This document shows, piece by piece, positions 44,201 through 52,880 of a stretch of 64,000 nucleotides of DNA. Both the position numbers and the translations under genes were made by a program. Where the stretch lies: assembly GCF_036170895.1 (NCBI RefSeq), contig NZ_CP108036.1, positions 4,839,501-4,903,500 of the forward strand, given 5' to 3'. The first letter of the stretch is position 1, and each line of letters begins with the position of its first letter. The stretch is from Streptomyces erythrochromogenes (GTDB lineage Bacteria > Actinomycetota > Actinomycetes > Streptomycetales > Streptomycetaceae). The notes under the pieces were generated by a model. It searched no databases, had not been told where the DNA came from, and worked only from the letters and a program-made list of their open reading frames with translations.

Positions 44201-44518
44201 GTTGCCGTCGGGGTCCCAGCCGCAGACGCGGGTGTCGGTGGCGCCCCAGTGGCTCAGCTGCCGGGCGGGGCCGCCGTCGACGGGCGCCAGGTGGATCTCG
44301 GGGTCGAGGCTTCGCCAGGTGGTGAAGGCGATGTGCCGGCCGTCGGGGGAGAAGCGGGGGTGGCCGACCCGGGTCCGGTCGACGGTGACCCGCCAGGCAC
44401 GTCCGGGGGTCTGGCCGTCGGGGACCAGCGGGGCGACCCAGAGGTCGTCCTCGGTGGCGAAACACAGAAGGTCGTCGTGCAGGTGCGGGAACCGGAGGTA
44501 CGCGACGTCGTGACTCAC
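41249..44518 (-). CDS. tricorn protease homologue
   Basis: 1089 residues, normal for tricorn. N-terminal beta-propeller repeats (GHPRFSPDGRHIAFTTW, DLAFSPDGTWLTWSHPG) occupy about 1-640, then the C1 domain, a PDZ-like domain (about 760-850) and the C2 serine protease part. Likely catalytic residues: His and preceding Ser in LGTSHAYVSP, nucleophile Ser in DEATSSDGDM, Glu in VENHGVEPDFE. It cuts peptides released by the proteasome or other proteases into short products. GTG 44518. No tricorn-interacting aminopeptidase is nearby. Confidence 0.95.
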   Translation of the reverse strand: MSHDVAYLRFPHLHDDLLCFATEDDLWVAPLVPDGQTPGRAWRVTVDRTRVGHPRFSPDGRHIAFTTWRSLDPEIHLAPVDGGPARQLSHWGATDTRVCGWDPDGNILAVSSHEQPFSYFSWAYKLPTDGSPGGRLPWGPVSDIQVADIDGEHRSLLLTGKPPHEPAAWKRYRGGAMGRLWLHGRQLLEDLEGHLDAAMFVGGRIAFLSDHEGIGNLYSCLPDGTDLRRHTDHDEFYARHASSDGSRVVYQCAGDIWLVDSLAPEAAPRKLQVRLGGPRAGRRIYQVPAASHVDSLSVDATGRASAVVVRGSLYWLTHRDGPARTIADTPGVRVRLPEMLGSGGQVAYVTDAEGEDAIEIAYLPRASGERQPRRLASGELGRVTELLSDPDGERLAIASNDGRLLLVDASEESGGEVTELIRSINGPVTDLAFSPDGTWLTWSHPGIGRSLRQIKMARISGPGARTVVDVTNGRFADENPVFTRDGRYLAFLSWRGFDPVYDVHTGDLSFPLGCRPYLVPLSSATPSPFALSAEGRPAAGGLDPVEGDSENSGDGGAVTVEVEGLESRVTPFPVSASKYSALYPVHGGGLVWLRWPISGALGETFANPNDISGKPTLEHFDLTKARKSELASGLDWFAVSGDGTRLVINDDGDLRAVPATESGDSDSTVYLDLRRILHEVDPAAEWRQAFEEAGRIIRAYFWEPNMCGIDWDGVLRQYRPLVERIASPDEFADLLREVLGELGTSHAYVSPSRRNEGPPHYQRAIGLLGANLVPRDGTWVVSKILPGESSDSKARSPLAGTGIREGAVLTHVDGRPVDPVTGPYPLLAGAGGTTVELTFQPAEGSGRSRRVAVVPLIDERPLRYQDWVSKRRQVVRELSGGRCGYLHIPDMGGSGWAQFNRDLRMEMSRPALIVDVRGNAGGHISELVVEKLTRSILGWDLTRDAQPVSYASNAPRGPIVALADEATSSDGDMITAAFKLLGLGPVVGQRTWGGVVGMTGRHALGDGTVITVPMNAAWFPEYGWSVENHGVEPDFEILRTPLDWAEGRHAQMDDAVHLALELLEQDPAAMPPGYTDVPDRRRPKLPPRQ

Positions 44519-44583
44519 CCCCCAATGCTTTCCGCGTGAGGGGGGCGCGGCAACTCGTACAGGTGATCCACGCCACCCCTACA

Positions 44584-44652
44584 AGCGAAACGGAACGGTT
44601 TCGTTTCGCTAGGGGGAGGGGTATCGTGTGAAGCGTACGGAACAGTTTCGTT
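44584..44652. promoter_or_regulatory. two TetR-type operator copies before the TetR gene
   Basis: CGGAACGGTTTCGTT at 44591-44605 and CGGAACAGTTTCGTT at 44638-44652 are direct repeats 47 bases apart. Around the first, AGCGAAAC (44584-44591) and GTTTCGCT (44603-44610) form an 8-base inverted repeat. Location between the tricorn and TetR genes suggests autorepression. Confidence 0.65.
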
Positions 44653-44669
44653 CGGATGGAGGCGCGGAG

Positions 44670-45260
44670 ATGACCGAGGCGATGGCGGCCCGGCGCAGCC
44701 GGATCACCCCCGAACGGCAGGCCGAACTGCACGAGGCGGTCCTCGACCTCCTGCGTGACGTCGGCTACGAGGCGTTGACCATGGACGCGGTCGCCGCCCG
44801 TACGAAGTCCAGCAAGGCCACCCTCTACCGCCAGTGGGGGAGCAAGCCGGAGCTGGTCGCCAAGGCCCTGCGGTGTACGCAGCCCGTTTCGCTGCGCGAG
44901 ATCGACACGGGCAGCCTGCGCGGGGACTTCGCGCTCATGGTGGAGCATTCGGACGACGCGCAGATGGCCAAGGACACCGCGCTGATGCGGGGCCTGGCCC
45001 ATGCCGTCCACGAGAGCCCGGAGCTCCACAAGGCACTGCGGGACCTGTTGGTGGACCCGGAGATCACCGGGCTGCAGGTGATGCTGCAGCGCGCGGTGGA
45101 CCGGGGCGAGATCGCCCCGGGGTGCCCGGCCCTGGACTTCGTACCGCACATGCTCATCGGGGCGTTCATCGCGCTCCCGCTGATCGAGGACCGGCCGGTG
45201 GACCGGGCGTTCCTCGGTGACTTCATCGACGCCGTGGTCTTCCCCGCCCTCGGCGTCTGA
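44670..45260 (+). CDS. TetR/AcrR-family regulator
   Basis: 196 residues from ATG 44670, GGAG just upstream. N-terminal HTH: AVLDLLRDVGYEALTMDAVAARTKSSKATLYRQW with SSKATLYRQW as recognition helix. The C-terminal half is the ligand domain (TetR_C_33-like: DTALMRGLAHAVHESPELHKAL). It precedes an MMPL exporter by 152 bases on the same strand, the usual repressor-exporter arrangement. GTG 44628 would add 14 residues across the second operator copy and is less likely. Confidence 0.92.
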   Translation: MTEAMAARRSRITPERQAELHEAVLDLLRDVGYEALTMDAVAARTKSSKATLYRQWGSKPELVAKALRCTQPVSLREIDTGSLRGDFALMVEHSDDAQMAKDTALMRGLAHAVHESPELHKALRDLLVDPEITGLQVMLQRAVDRGEIAPGCPALDFVPHMLIGAFIALPLIEDRPVDRAFLGDFIDAVVFPALGV

Positions 45261-45411
45261 ACCTCCCCGGTTCAGTCCCCGGTCCCGTCCCCAGTCCGCG
45301 GCAACGATGCCGCCCTGCTGCTCCTGACACGCCGCTCTCGTCGTCGGGCCGGCTCCCCACGCCCTGATCCCTCCGGATCCATCCCACGACCTGAACGGGA
45401 GAACCACCGAC

Positions 45412-47610
45412 GTGGCCACCTTCCTCTACCGACTCGGCCGGGGCGCCTTCAGGCGCCGCGGGCTCGTCGCCCTCCTCTGGGTGGCGCTGCTGTTCGCCGC
45501 CGGCTTCGGCGCCGCCACCGCGGCCGCCCCTACCTCCGGATCGTTCTCGATACCCGGCACGGAGGCCCAGAAGGCCTTCGACCTGCTGGACAAGAAGTTC
45601 CCCGGCATGGCCGCCGACGGCGCCACCGCGCGCATCGTCGTCAAGGCCCCCGCGGGTGCGAAGGTCACCGACCCCGGCCCCAAGGCCGAGGTCGAGAAGA
45701 TCGTCAACGGGCTGAAGACCGGTCCGGGCGCGGAGCAGGTCGCCTCCGTGGCCAACCCCTACGAGGTGCAGGCGGTCAGCCAGGACGGCTCCACCACCTA
45801 CATCAGCGCCAAGTACACCGTCAGCGGCATGGAGTTGAAGGACGCCACCCGCGACGCGCTCAAGGAGTCCGGCGACGACGCCAAGGCCGCGGGCCTGAAC
45901 GTCCAGATCGGCGGTGACGCGCTGATGGTGGCCCCCGAGACCGGCTCCGGCGAGATCATCGGCATCCTCGTCGCCGCGATCGTCCTCGTGATCACCTTCG
46001 GCTCGCTCGTCGCGGCCGGTCTGCCGCTGCTGACGGCGATCATCGGCGTGGGCATCGGCGTCTCCTCCATCACCGCGCTCGCCAACGTGCTGGACCTCGG
46101 CAACACCACCGCCACCCTCGCCACGATGATCGGCCTCGCGGTCGGCATCGACTACGCCCTCTTCATCGTCTCCCGCTACCGCGCGGAGCTCGCCGAGGGC
46201 CGCGACCGCGACGAGGCCGCGGGCCGGGCCACCGGAACCGCCGGCTCCGCCGTCGTGTTCGCCGGTCTGACCGTGGTCATCGCCCTCGTGGGCCTGGCCG
46301 TCGTCAACATCCCGATGCTGACCAAGATGGGCGTCGCGGCCGCGGGCACCGTGGTCATCGCCGTGCTCGTCGCCCTCACCCTGGTCCCGGCCATCCTCGG
46401 CTTCGCGGGCAAGAAGGTCCTGCCGGCGGGCGAGAAGAGCAAGCTGTTCGGCAAGGGCAAGCCCGCCTCCGAGAAGAAGGCCAACGGCGGCACCCGCTGG
46501 GCCCGCTTCGTCCTGCGCCGCCCCGTCATGGTGCTGCTGGCCGGTGTGATCGGCCTCGGCATCATCGCCATCCCGGCGAGCAAGCTGGAGATGGGCCTGC
46601 CGGACGACGGCGCCCAGCCGGTCTCCACCACCCAGCGCCAGGCGTACGACCTGCTGTCCGAGGGCTTCGGCCCGGGCTTCAACGGCCCGCTGATGGTGGT
46701 CGTCGACGGCGACAAGGCCCTCGCGGACTCCACCGTGGACCGGATCAAGGGCCTGGAGGGCGTCGCCGCGGTCACCCCGCCGACCCCCAACGAGGCCGGC
46801 GACGCCGCGGTGATCACCGTCATCCCGAAGGACCGCCCCTCCTCCACCCAGACCGAGGACCTGGTCCACGAGATCCGCGACGGCAGCGGCGACGACGTCC
46901 TCGTCACCGGCGCCACCGCGATGAACATCGACTTCTCGCAGAAGATGAACGACGCGCTGCTGCCCTACCTGGCACTCGTCGTCGGCCTCGCCTTCCTGCT
47001 GCTGATGCTCGTCTTCCGCTCGATCCTGGTCCCGCTCAAGGCGGCCCTCGGCTTCCTGCTGTCGGTCGTCGCGGCCCTCGGCGCGGTCGTCGCGGTCTTC
47101 CAATGGGGCTGGCTCGGCTCGGTCTTCGGGGTGGAGCAGACCGGTCCGATCATGTCGATGATGCCGATCTTCATGGTCGGCGTGGTCTTCGGCCTGGCGA
47201 TGGACTACGAGGTCTTCCTCGTCACCCGCATGCGGGAGGCGTACGTCCACGGCGAGCGCCCGGGCCAGGCGGTCGTGACCGGCTTCCAGTACAGCGCGCG
47301 GGTCGTCGTGGCCGCCGCCGTCATCATGATCGCGGTGTTCGCGGGCTTCATCGGGGCCAGCGAGCAGATGGTCAAGATGATCGGCTTCGGCCTGGCCGTC
47401 GCGGTCTTCTTCGACGCCTTCGTGGTCCGCATGGCCATCGTCCCGGCGGTGCTCGCACTGCTCGGCCACAAGGCCTGGTGGCTGCCCAAGTGGCTGGACC
47501 GGCTGCTGCCGAACGTGGACGTGGAGGGCGAGAGCCTGCGCAAGCACCTCGCCACCGAGTCCGCGGAAGGCGAGGGTCCGGACAAGGACCGCGAGCTGGT
47601 CAACGCCTGA
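45412..47610 (+). CDS. MMPL/RND-family exporter
   Basis: 732 residues from GTG 45412. Two halves each with one helix, an extracytoplasmic loop of about 150 residues and five clustered helices (about 180-350 and 520-690). Motif GLAVGIDYALFIVSRYR in half 1 and VFGLAMDYEVFLVTRMRE in half 2 contain the Asp-Tyr pairs that carry protons in MmpL transporters. Substrates are usually lipids or hydrophobic drugs. Probably repressed by the upstream TetR protein and ended by the strong hairpin 18 bases downstream. Confidence 0.95.
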   Translation: MATFLYRLGRGAFRRRGLVALLWVALLFAAGFGAATAAAPTSGSFSIPGTEAQKAFDLLDKKFPGMAADGATARIVVKAPAGAKVTDPGPKAEVEKIVNGLKTGPGAEQVASVANPYEVQAVSQDGSTTYISAKYTVSGMELKDATRDALKESGDDAKAAGLNVQIGGDALMVAPETGSGEIIGILVAAIVLVITFGSLVAAGLPLLTAIIGVGIGVSSITALANVLDLGNTTATLATMIGLAVGIDYALFIVSRYRAELAEGRDRDEAAGRATGTAGSAVVFAGLTVVIALVGLAVVNIPMLTKMGVAAAGTVVIAVLVALTLVPAILGFAGKKVLPAGEKSKLFGKGKPASEKKANGGTRWARFVLRRPVMVLLAGVIGLGIIAIPASKLEMGLPDDGAQPVSTTQRQAYDLLSEGFGPGFNGPLMVVVDGDKALADSTVDRIKGLEGVAAVTPPTPNEAGDAAVITVIPKDRPSSTQTEDLVHEIRDGSGDDVLVTGATAMNIDFSQKMNDALLPYLALVVGLAFLLLMLVFRSILVPLKAALGFLLSVVAALGAVVAVFQWGWLGSVFGVEQTGPIMSMMPIFMVGVVFGLAMDYEVFLVTRMREAYVHGERPGQAVVTGFQYSARVVVAAAVIMIAVFAGFIGASEQMVKMIGFGLAVAVFFDAFVVRMAIVPAVLALLGHKAWWLPKWLDRLLPNVDVEGESLRKHLATESAEGEGPDKDRELVNA

Positions 47611-47627
47611 CCGACGCGCTGAGCACA

Positions 47628-47670
47628 GCCCGGCCCCGTACCCCCGATCACCGGGGGTACGGGGCCGGGC
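47628..47670. terminator. strong bidirectional terminator after the MMPL gene
   Basis: GCCCGGCCCCGTACCCCCG and its exact complement form a 19-bp stem with a 5-base loop (ATCAC). It sits between convergent stops at 47610 and 47680. Confidence 0.93.
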
Positions 47671-47679
47671 CCGTTGCGC

Positions 47680-48078
47680 CTAGCGGGTGGCGGTCGCGGT
47701 GGCGGCGTAGGTGCGCCGGAGGAAGCGGCGCAGCGCGGCGATGTCGAACTGGACCACCGCGACGCCCTCGGGGGAGTGGAACTCGACGACCGCCTGGACG
47801 CGGCCGCAGGGCCAGATGCGTACGTCTCCGGTCCCCGTAGGCGCCTGGAGGCCCGCCTCCAGCAGGGCCCGGGGGAAGACCCACTCGTTGTCGGTCCCCT
47901 CGGGGGACAGGTCGGCGGGGAAGACGATCCGCACGGCCAGCGGCTCGGCCGGGGCGAAGCGCAGGGCGACGGGGATCGCCCGGTAGAGGGGGTCGTCCGT
48001 GATCACACGGGCGCGGACCCGCTCTTCGACGGGGGCCGCGGTCGCGGTCGCTGGGAGATTCTCGGCGGGGGCTGACAT
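47680..48078 (-). CDS. SsgA-family (SALP) sporulation/cell-division protein
   Basis: 132 residues from ATG 48078, GAGGAG upstream. RARVITDDPLYRAIPVALRF, the central WVFPRALLEAGLQAPTGTGDVRIWP and the tail FLRRTYAA are the SsgA-like family signature. SALPs are found only in sporulating actinomycetes and position or remodel septa and spore walls (SsgB recruits FtsZ). Which of the SsgA-SsgG subgroups this is cannot be decided here; it differs from SsgB by its N-terminal Ala/Pro extension. Confidence 0.9.
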   Translation of the reverse strand: MSAPAENLPATATAAPVEERVRARVITDDPLYRAIPVALRFAPAEPLAVRIVFPADLSPEGTDNEWVFPRALLEAGLQAPTGTGDVRIWPCGRVQAVVEFHSPEGVAVVQFDIAALRRFLRRTYAATATATR

Positions 48079-48176
48079 CGACCAGACTCCTCGAATCGGA
48101 ACATATCCGTCCGTTTGCCCTCCAGCCTCGCACATTCCCACGAAACCGCGCGCGACTATTTGTGATGCACTCGCTC

Positions 48177-48193
48177 TTGCCAACGGTTTGCAA
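48177..48193. promoter_or_regulatory. Nur-like nickel box before the ECF transporter
   Basis: TTGCCA-ACGGT-TTGCAA matches the Streptomyces Nur operator tTGCaa-N5-ttGCAA with one mismatch. It is 53 bases before the cbiM start and its left half can serve as a -35 (TTGCCA) to a -10 TATTCT at 48202-48207. A second inverted repeat ACGGT-N5-ACCGT follows at 48211-48225. Confidence 0.65.
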
Positions 48194-48246
48194 CTGGGCA
48201 CTATTCTTGAACGGTTAAAGACCGTATAAGAAGCGGAGCCCACTCC

Positions 48247-49344
48247 ATGCATGTGCCCGACGGATTCATCAACGCACCCGTCTCGGTGGCCGCCGGAGTG
48301 GCGGCAGCCGCAGCGGTGGCCGTCAGCCTCCGCGGCGCCCGCCGCGAACTCGACGAGCGGACCGCCCCGCTCGCCGGCCTCGTCGCCGCCTTCATCTTCG
48401 CCGTGCAGATGCTGAACTTCCCGGTCGCCGCCGGCACCAGCGGCCACCTGCTGGGCGGCGCGCTCGCGGCGATACTCGTCGGCCCCTACACCGGCGTGCT
48501 GTGCGTGTCCGTCGTCCTGCTCATGCAGGGCATCCTCTTCGCCGACGGCGGCCTGACCGCCCTCGGCGTGAACATCACCGTCATGGGCGTCGTCACCGTC
48601 GTCACCGCGCACCTGCTCTTCCGCGGGCTGCTGCGCGTCCTGCCGACCACCCGCCGCTCCGTGACCGCGGCCGGCTTCGTGGCCGCCCTGTTCTCGGTGC
48701 CCGCCGCGGCCGCCGCCTTCACCGCCGTCTACGCCGTCGGCGGCACCACCGACGTGCCCCTCGGCAAGGTCCTCACCGCCATGGTCGGCGTGCACGTCCT
48801 CATCGGCATCGGCGAGGCCCTCATCACCGCCGCGACCGTCGGTGCCGTGATCGCCGTACGTCCCGACCTGGTGCACGGGGCCCGCGGACTGGCCGCGCCG
48901 CTGAAGCTGCGCGTCGACGGGGCGCTCGTCGACGCGCCCGCCGCCGCCCCCGCGCCCGCCGCCGCCCCCGCGCCCGCCGCCGCCCCCGCGCCGGCCGCCG
49001 CGCCCGCCGTCGGCTCGACGAAGAAGGTCTGGGCGACCGGCCTGGTCACCGCGCTCGTCCTCGCCGGGTTCGTCTCCTTCTACGCCTCCGCCAACCCCGA
49101 CGGCCTGGAGAAGGTCGCCGCCGACAAGGGCATCGACGAGAAGGTCGAGGAGCACGCCGCCGCCGATTCGCCGCTCGCCGACTACAGCGTCAAGGACGTC
49201 GACGACGCCCGCCTGTCCGGCGGCCTCGCCGGAGTCATCGGCGTCGGCGTCACCGTCGTCGCCGGCACCGGGATCTTCTGGGCCGTGCGCCGCCGCAAGT
49301 CGGACGAGCTGACGGCCGTCTCCACCTCCGCCCCGGTCGCCTGA
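48247..49344 (+). CDS. cbiM: ECF metal-uptake S component, CbiM-CbiN (NikMN-like) fusion
   Basis: 365 residues. It opens MHVPDGFIN, whose His2 and amino terminus bind Co2+/Ni2+ in CbiM/NikM. Residues 1-220 give the CbiM helices (GTSGHLLGGALAAILVGPYTG). An (Ala-Pro-Ala)n linker spans about 230-255. Residues 260-350 form a CbiN/PDGLE-type domain with two helices and the literal motif NPDGLEKVAADKGID. The fusion plus the Nur-like box favour nickel over cobalt. Followed by cbiQ 1 base after the stop. Confidence 0.92.
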   Translation: MHVPDGFINAPVSVAAGVAAAAAVAVSLRGARRELDERTAPLAGLVAAFIFAVQMLNFPVAAGTSGHLLGGALAAILVGPYTGVLCVSVVLLMQGILFADGGLTALGVNITVMGVVTVVTAHLLFRGLLRVLPTTRRSVTAAGFVAALFSVPAAAAAFTAVYAVGGTTDVPLGKVLTAMVGVHVLIGIGEALITAATVGAVIAVRPDLVHGARGLAAPLKLRVDGALVDAPAAAPAPAAAPAPAAAPAPAAAPAVGSTKKVWATGLVTALVLAGFVSFYASANPDGLEKVAADKGIDEKVEEHAAADSPLADYSVKDVDDARLSGGLAGVIGVGVTVVAGTGIFWAVRRRKSDELTAVSTSAPVA

Positions 49345-49345
49345 C

Positions 49346-50103
49346 ATGGGTGCCGGCCACGCCCACAGGCTCTACCGCCCGGGCAGCTCGCCGGTCCACG
49401 CCCTGCCCCCGCACTGCAAGCTCGCCGCGACCTTCGGCTTCGTCGTGGTCGTGGTGTCCACACCGCGGGAGGCGGTGTGGGCCTTCGGCCTGTACGCACT
49501 GCTCCTCGCCGGGGTCGCGGCCGTGGCCCGGATCCCGGCCGGCTTCCTGCTGCGCAGGCTGCTGATCGAGATCCCCTTCGTCGCCTTCGCCGTGCTCATG
49601 CCCTTCGTGGCCGAGGGCGAGCGGGTCGAGGTCCTCGGCATGTCGCTCAGCGTCTCCGGCCTGTGGGGCGCCTGGAACGTCCTGGCCAAGGGGACCCTCG
49701 GGGTGGCCGCGTCCGTCCTGCTCGCCTCGACGACCGAGCTGCGGGCCCTCCTGCTGGGCCTCCAGCGGCTCAAGCTGCCGCCGCTGCTCGTGCAGATCGC
49801 CTCGTTCATGATCCGCTACGGCGACGTGATCGGCGACGAGCTGCGCCGGATGTCCATCGCCCGCCGCTCGCGCGGCTTCGAGGCGAGCGGGATCCGGCAC
49901 TGGGGGGTGCTCGCCAAGACGGCGGGCGCGCTGTTCATCCGCTCCTACGAACGCGGCGAGCGGGTCTACCTGGCGATGGTCAGCCGCGGCTACGCCGGTT
50001 CCATGCCGGTCATCGACGAGGTCGTGGCCACGCGGGGCCAGTGGGCGTACGCGGCCGTCCTCCCGGTGACGGCCCTCGCCGTCTGTCTGATGGGATGGAC
50101 CCT

Positions 50104-50107
<4 letters not shown>
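49346..50107 (+). CDS. cbiQ: ECF transporter transmembrane (T) component CbiQ
   Basis: 253 residues. VHALPPHCKLAATFGFVVVVV opens the fold, and the coupling motifs to the ATPase are SIARRSRGFEASG and YLAMVSRGY (the A-R-G type signatures). Five to six helices. It bridges CbiM and CbiO. Its stop overlaps the cbiO start (GTGA at 50104). Confidence 0.93.
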
Positions 50108-50892
<785 letters not shown>

Positions 50893-51077
50893 TCGGCGCC
50901 GGGGCGCCTCCCAGGGCTCCGGGCCGCTGCGTCGGACTCCGTCCGCCGGTCGGAGGCCGGGCCCGGTGGGTGGCCGCTCCGGGTACCGGGGAAGCAGGAC
51001 CGTCCGGTCAGCGTTGATCTGTGGCGTAGGGGTAGACGTAGGCGCCCTCGGCGTCGCGGCAGGTGGTGGGAGCAGAC

Positions 51078-52241
51078 GTGGATGTCCACGGGACGGTGGC
51101 GGAGGGCTTCGAGCCCGTCAGGGAAGCGTTCGTACGCAACTTCGAGGTGCTCGGGGACCGGGGCGCGGCCGTCGCCGTCTACCGGGACGGCCGCAAGGTC
51201 GTGGACCTGTGGGGCGGCACCCGGGACGCCGACGGCACCGAGCCGTGGACCGGGGGCACCGCGCAGATCGTCCGCTCCGCCACCAAGGGCGTGGCCGCCG
51301 CGGTCCCGCTGCTCCTGCACCAGCACGGGCTGCTCGACCTGGACGCCCCGGTCGGCGGGTACTGGCCGGAGTTCAAGGCCGGCGGCAAGGAGAGGATCCT
51401 CGTACGGGACCTGCTCGCCCACCGCGCGGGCGTCCCGGCCCTGGACCGCGGACTGACCGCCGCCGAGGCCGCGGACGGGGTGTCCGGGCCGCGCGCGGTC
51501 GCCGCGCAGCACCCCTTCTGGGAGCCGGGCACCGGGCACGGCTACCACGCCCAGACCTACAGCTGGCTGCTGTCCGAGCTGGTGCTCCGGGTGACCGGCC
51601 GCACGCTGGGCTCCGTCCTGGCGGAGGACATCGCCGAGCCGCTCGGCCTGGACTTCTGGATCGGCCTGCCGGACGCCGAGGCCGACGCCGGAAGGGTGGG
51701 CCGGGTGGCCCCCGTCGAGCCGCCGGAGAGCGCCGGCATGCTGAGGACCCGCCCGCGCAGAAACGTTTCCGAGGCCTACGCCGACCCCGGCTCCCTCACC
51801 CGCCGCGCCTTCGCCGCCATCGATCCGCTGCCCGACGAGAACGCCCCCGCGTACCGGGCCGCCGAGCTCCCCGCCTCGAACGGCATCGGCACGGCCCGCG
51901 CCCTGGCCCGCTTCTACGGGGCCACCATCGGCGTGGTCGAGGACGGCGCCCGGATCTTCACCCCGGCCACCACCGGGATCGCCGCGCGCGAGCACTCCGC
52001 GGGCCCGGACCGGGTGCTCGTCGTGAACACCCGCTTCGGCGCCGGCTACATGCTGCACGGCCCCGCCTCGCCGCTGCTCTCGCCCGCCTCCTTCGGCCAC
52101 CCGGGCCGCGGCGGCTCCCTGGGCTTCGCGGACCCGGACGCCGGCATCGGCTTCGGCTACGTCACCAACGCCCTGGCCAAGTCGGTCACCGCCGACCCCC
52201 GGGCCCAGGCCCTGGTACGGGCCCTGAAGTCAGCCCTCTGA
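51078..52241 (+). CDS. serine hydrolase of the beta-lactamase/EstB family
   Basis: About 387 residues, no signal peptide. Nucleophile motif SATK (S-x-x-K) near residue 75, the second motif YSW in HAQTYSWLLSEL, and a late HPGRGGS in place of KTG: the class C-like esterase pattern. Substrates are usually esters rather than beta-lactams. GTG 51078 has GGTGGGAG 5 bases upstream; GTG 51063 would overlap that site. Overlaps the convergent YbaK gene by 12 bases. Confidence 0.9.
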   Translation: MDVHGTVAEGFEPVREAFVRNFEVLGDRGAAVAVYRDGRKVVDLWGGTRDADGTEPWTGGTAQIVRSATKGVAAAVPLLLHQHGLLDLDAPVGGYWPEFKAGGKERILVRDLLAHRAGVPALDRGLTAAEAADGVSGPRAVAAQHPFWEPGTGHGYHAQTYSWLLSELVLRVTGRTLGSVLAEDIAEPLGLDFWIGLPDAEADAGRVGRVAPVEPPESAGMLRTRPRRNVSEAYADPGSLTRRAFAAIDPLPDENAPAYRAAELPASNGIGTARALARFYGATIGVVEDGARIFTPATTGIAAREHSAGPDRVLVVNTRFGAGYMLHGPASPLLSPASFGHPGRGGSLGFADPDAGIGFGYVTNALAKSVTADPRAQALVRALKSAL

Positions 52242-52733
52242 CGGCTGCGAGGGCTGCTCCGGCCGTTCGCGTACGTCGGCCACGGTGGCCCCGGCGTGCC
52301 GGACGAGGTCGCCGGGAGCCATCGGGAACACCGTGTGCGGGGTCCCGGCCGCCGCCCACACCGTGTCGTGGGCCAGCAGCGACCGGTCGGCCAGCACCCT
52401 GGTGCGCGTACGGTGCCCGAACGGGGGGACCCCGCCGATGGCGTAGCCGGTGGCTTCCCGCACCACGGCCGCGTCCGCCCGGGTCACCCGGGCCGCGCCC
52501 AGCTCGCGGCCGACCGCCTCGACGTCCACGCGGGAGGCCCCGTCCATGAGGACCAGGACGGGCACCCCGTCCGCCGCGAAGATCAGCGACTTGACGATCT
52601 GGCCGAGCTCGCAGCCGATCGCGGCGGCGGCCTCGGCGGCGGTCCGGGTGGCCTCCGGGAAGGCCCGTACCTCGGCGTCGATGCCGAGCGCGGTCAGGGC
52701 CTCGGCGAAACGGGGGTGCGCGGTGGTCGTCAT
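52230..52733 (-). CDS. YbaK/EbsC-type aminoacyl-tRNA deacylase
   Basis: 167 residues. The conserved Lys in ELGQIVKSLIF and the motif TGYAIGGVPPFGH define the YbaK/ProX editing fold, which removes mischarged amino acids (classically Cys from tRNA-Pro). TAGCGT on the minus strand (52740-52745) ends 6 bases before ATG 52733, so it is probably leaderless. Its 3' end overlaps the serine hydrolase gene. Confidence 0.93.
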   Translation of the reverse strand: MTTTAHPRFAEALTALGIDAEVRAFPEATRTAAEAAAAIGCELGQIVKSLIFAADGVPVLVLMDGASRVDVEAVGRELGAARVTRADAAVVREATGYAIGGVPPFGHRTRTRVLADRSLLAHDTVWAAAGTPHTVFPMAPGDLVRHAGATVADVRERPEQPSQPSEG

Positions 52734-52780
52734 GCGGGGACGCTAGCGCGGTCCGGGTGCGCCGCGCGAGGCGATCGGGG

Positions 52781-52880
52781 CCCGGTGTCAGCCCGGTTGA
52801 CGCACCTGGGCGGGGAGCCGGCCCCGGTGTCAGCCCGTTTGACGCAGCCGGGCTAGGAGCCGGACCCCGGTGTCAGCCCG
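52781..52880. repeat. imperfect tandem repeat of 42-43 bases running into the PBP stop
   Basis: CCCGGTGTCAGCCCG begins at 52781, 52823 and 52866, each time preceded by a GAGCCGG-like stretch and followed in the first two copies by TTGACGCA. This makes two full units and one partial. The third covers the final codons and TGA stop of the PBP gene (52873-52875), so the stop region of the gene has been copied downstream. Confidence 0.9.

Noticed and set aside
41750..44539. A 929-codon open frame antisense to the tricorn gene (similar long antisense frames lie under the penicillin acylase and elsewhere).
   Set aside because: Frames opposite high-GC genes stay open by third-position bias. This one is Arg/Gly/Val-rich, lacks a ribosome site and has no recognisable domain; the tricorn frame has full family motifs.
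48079..48246. A cobalamin riboswitch before cbiM.
   Set aside because: The leader after a plausible promoter is only about 30-40 bases and shows no B12-box-like sequence; a Nur-type operator fits better.
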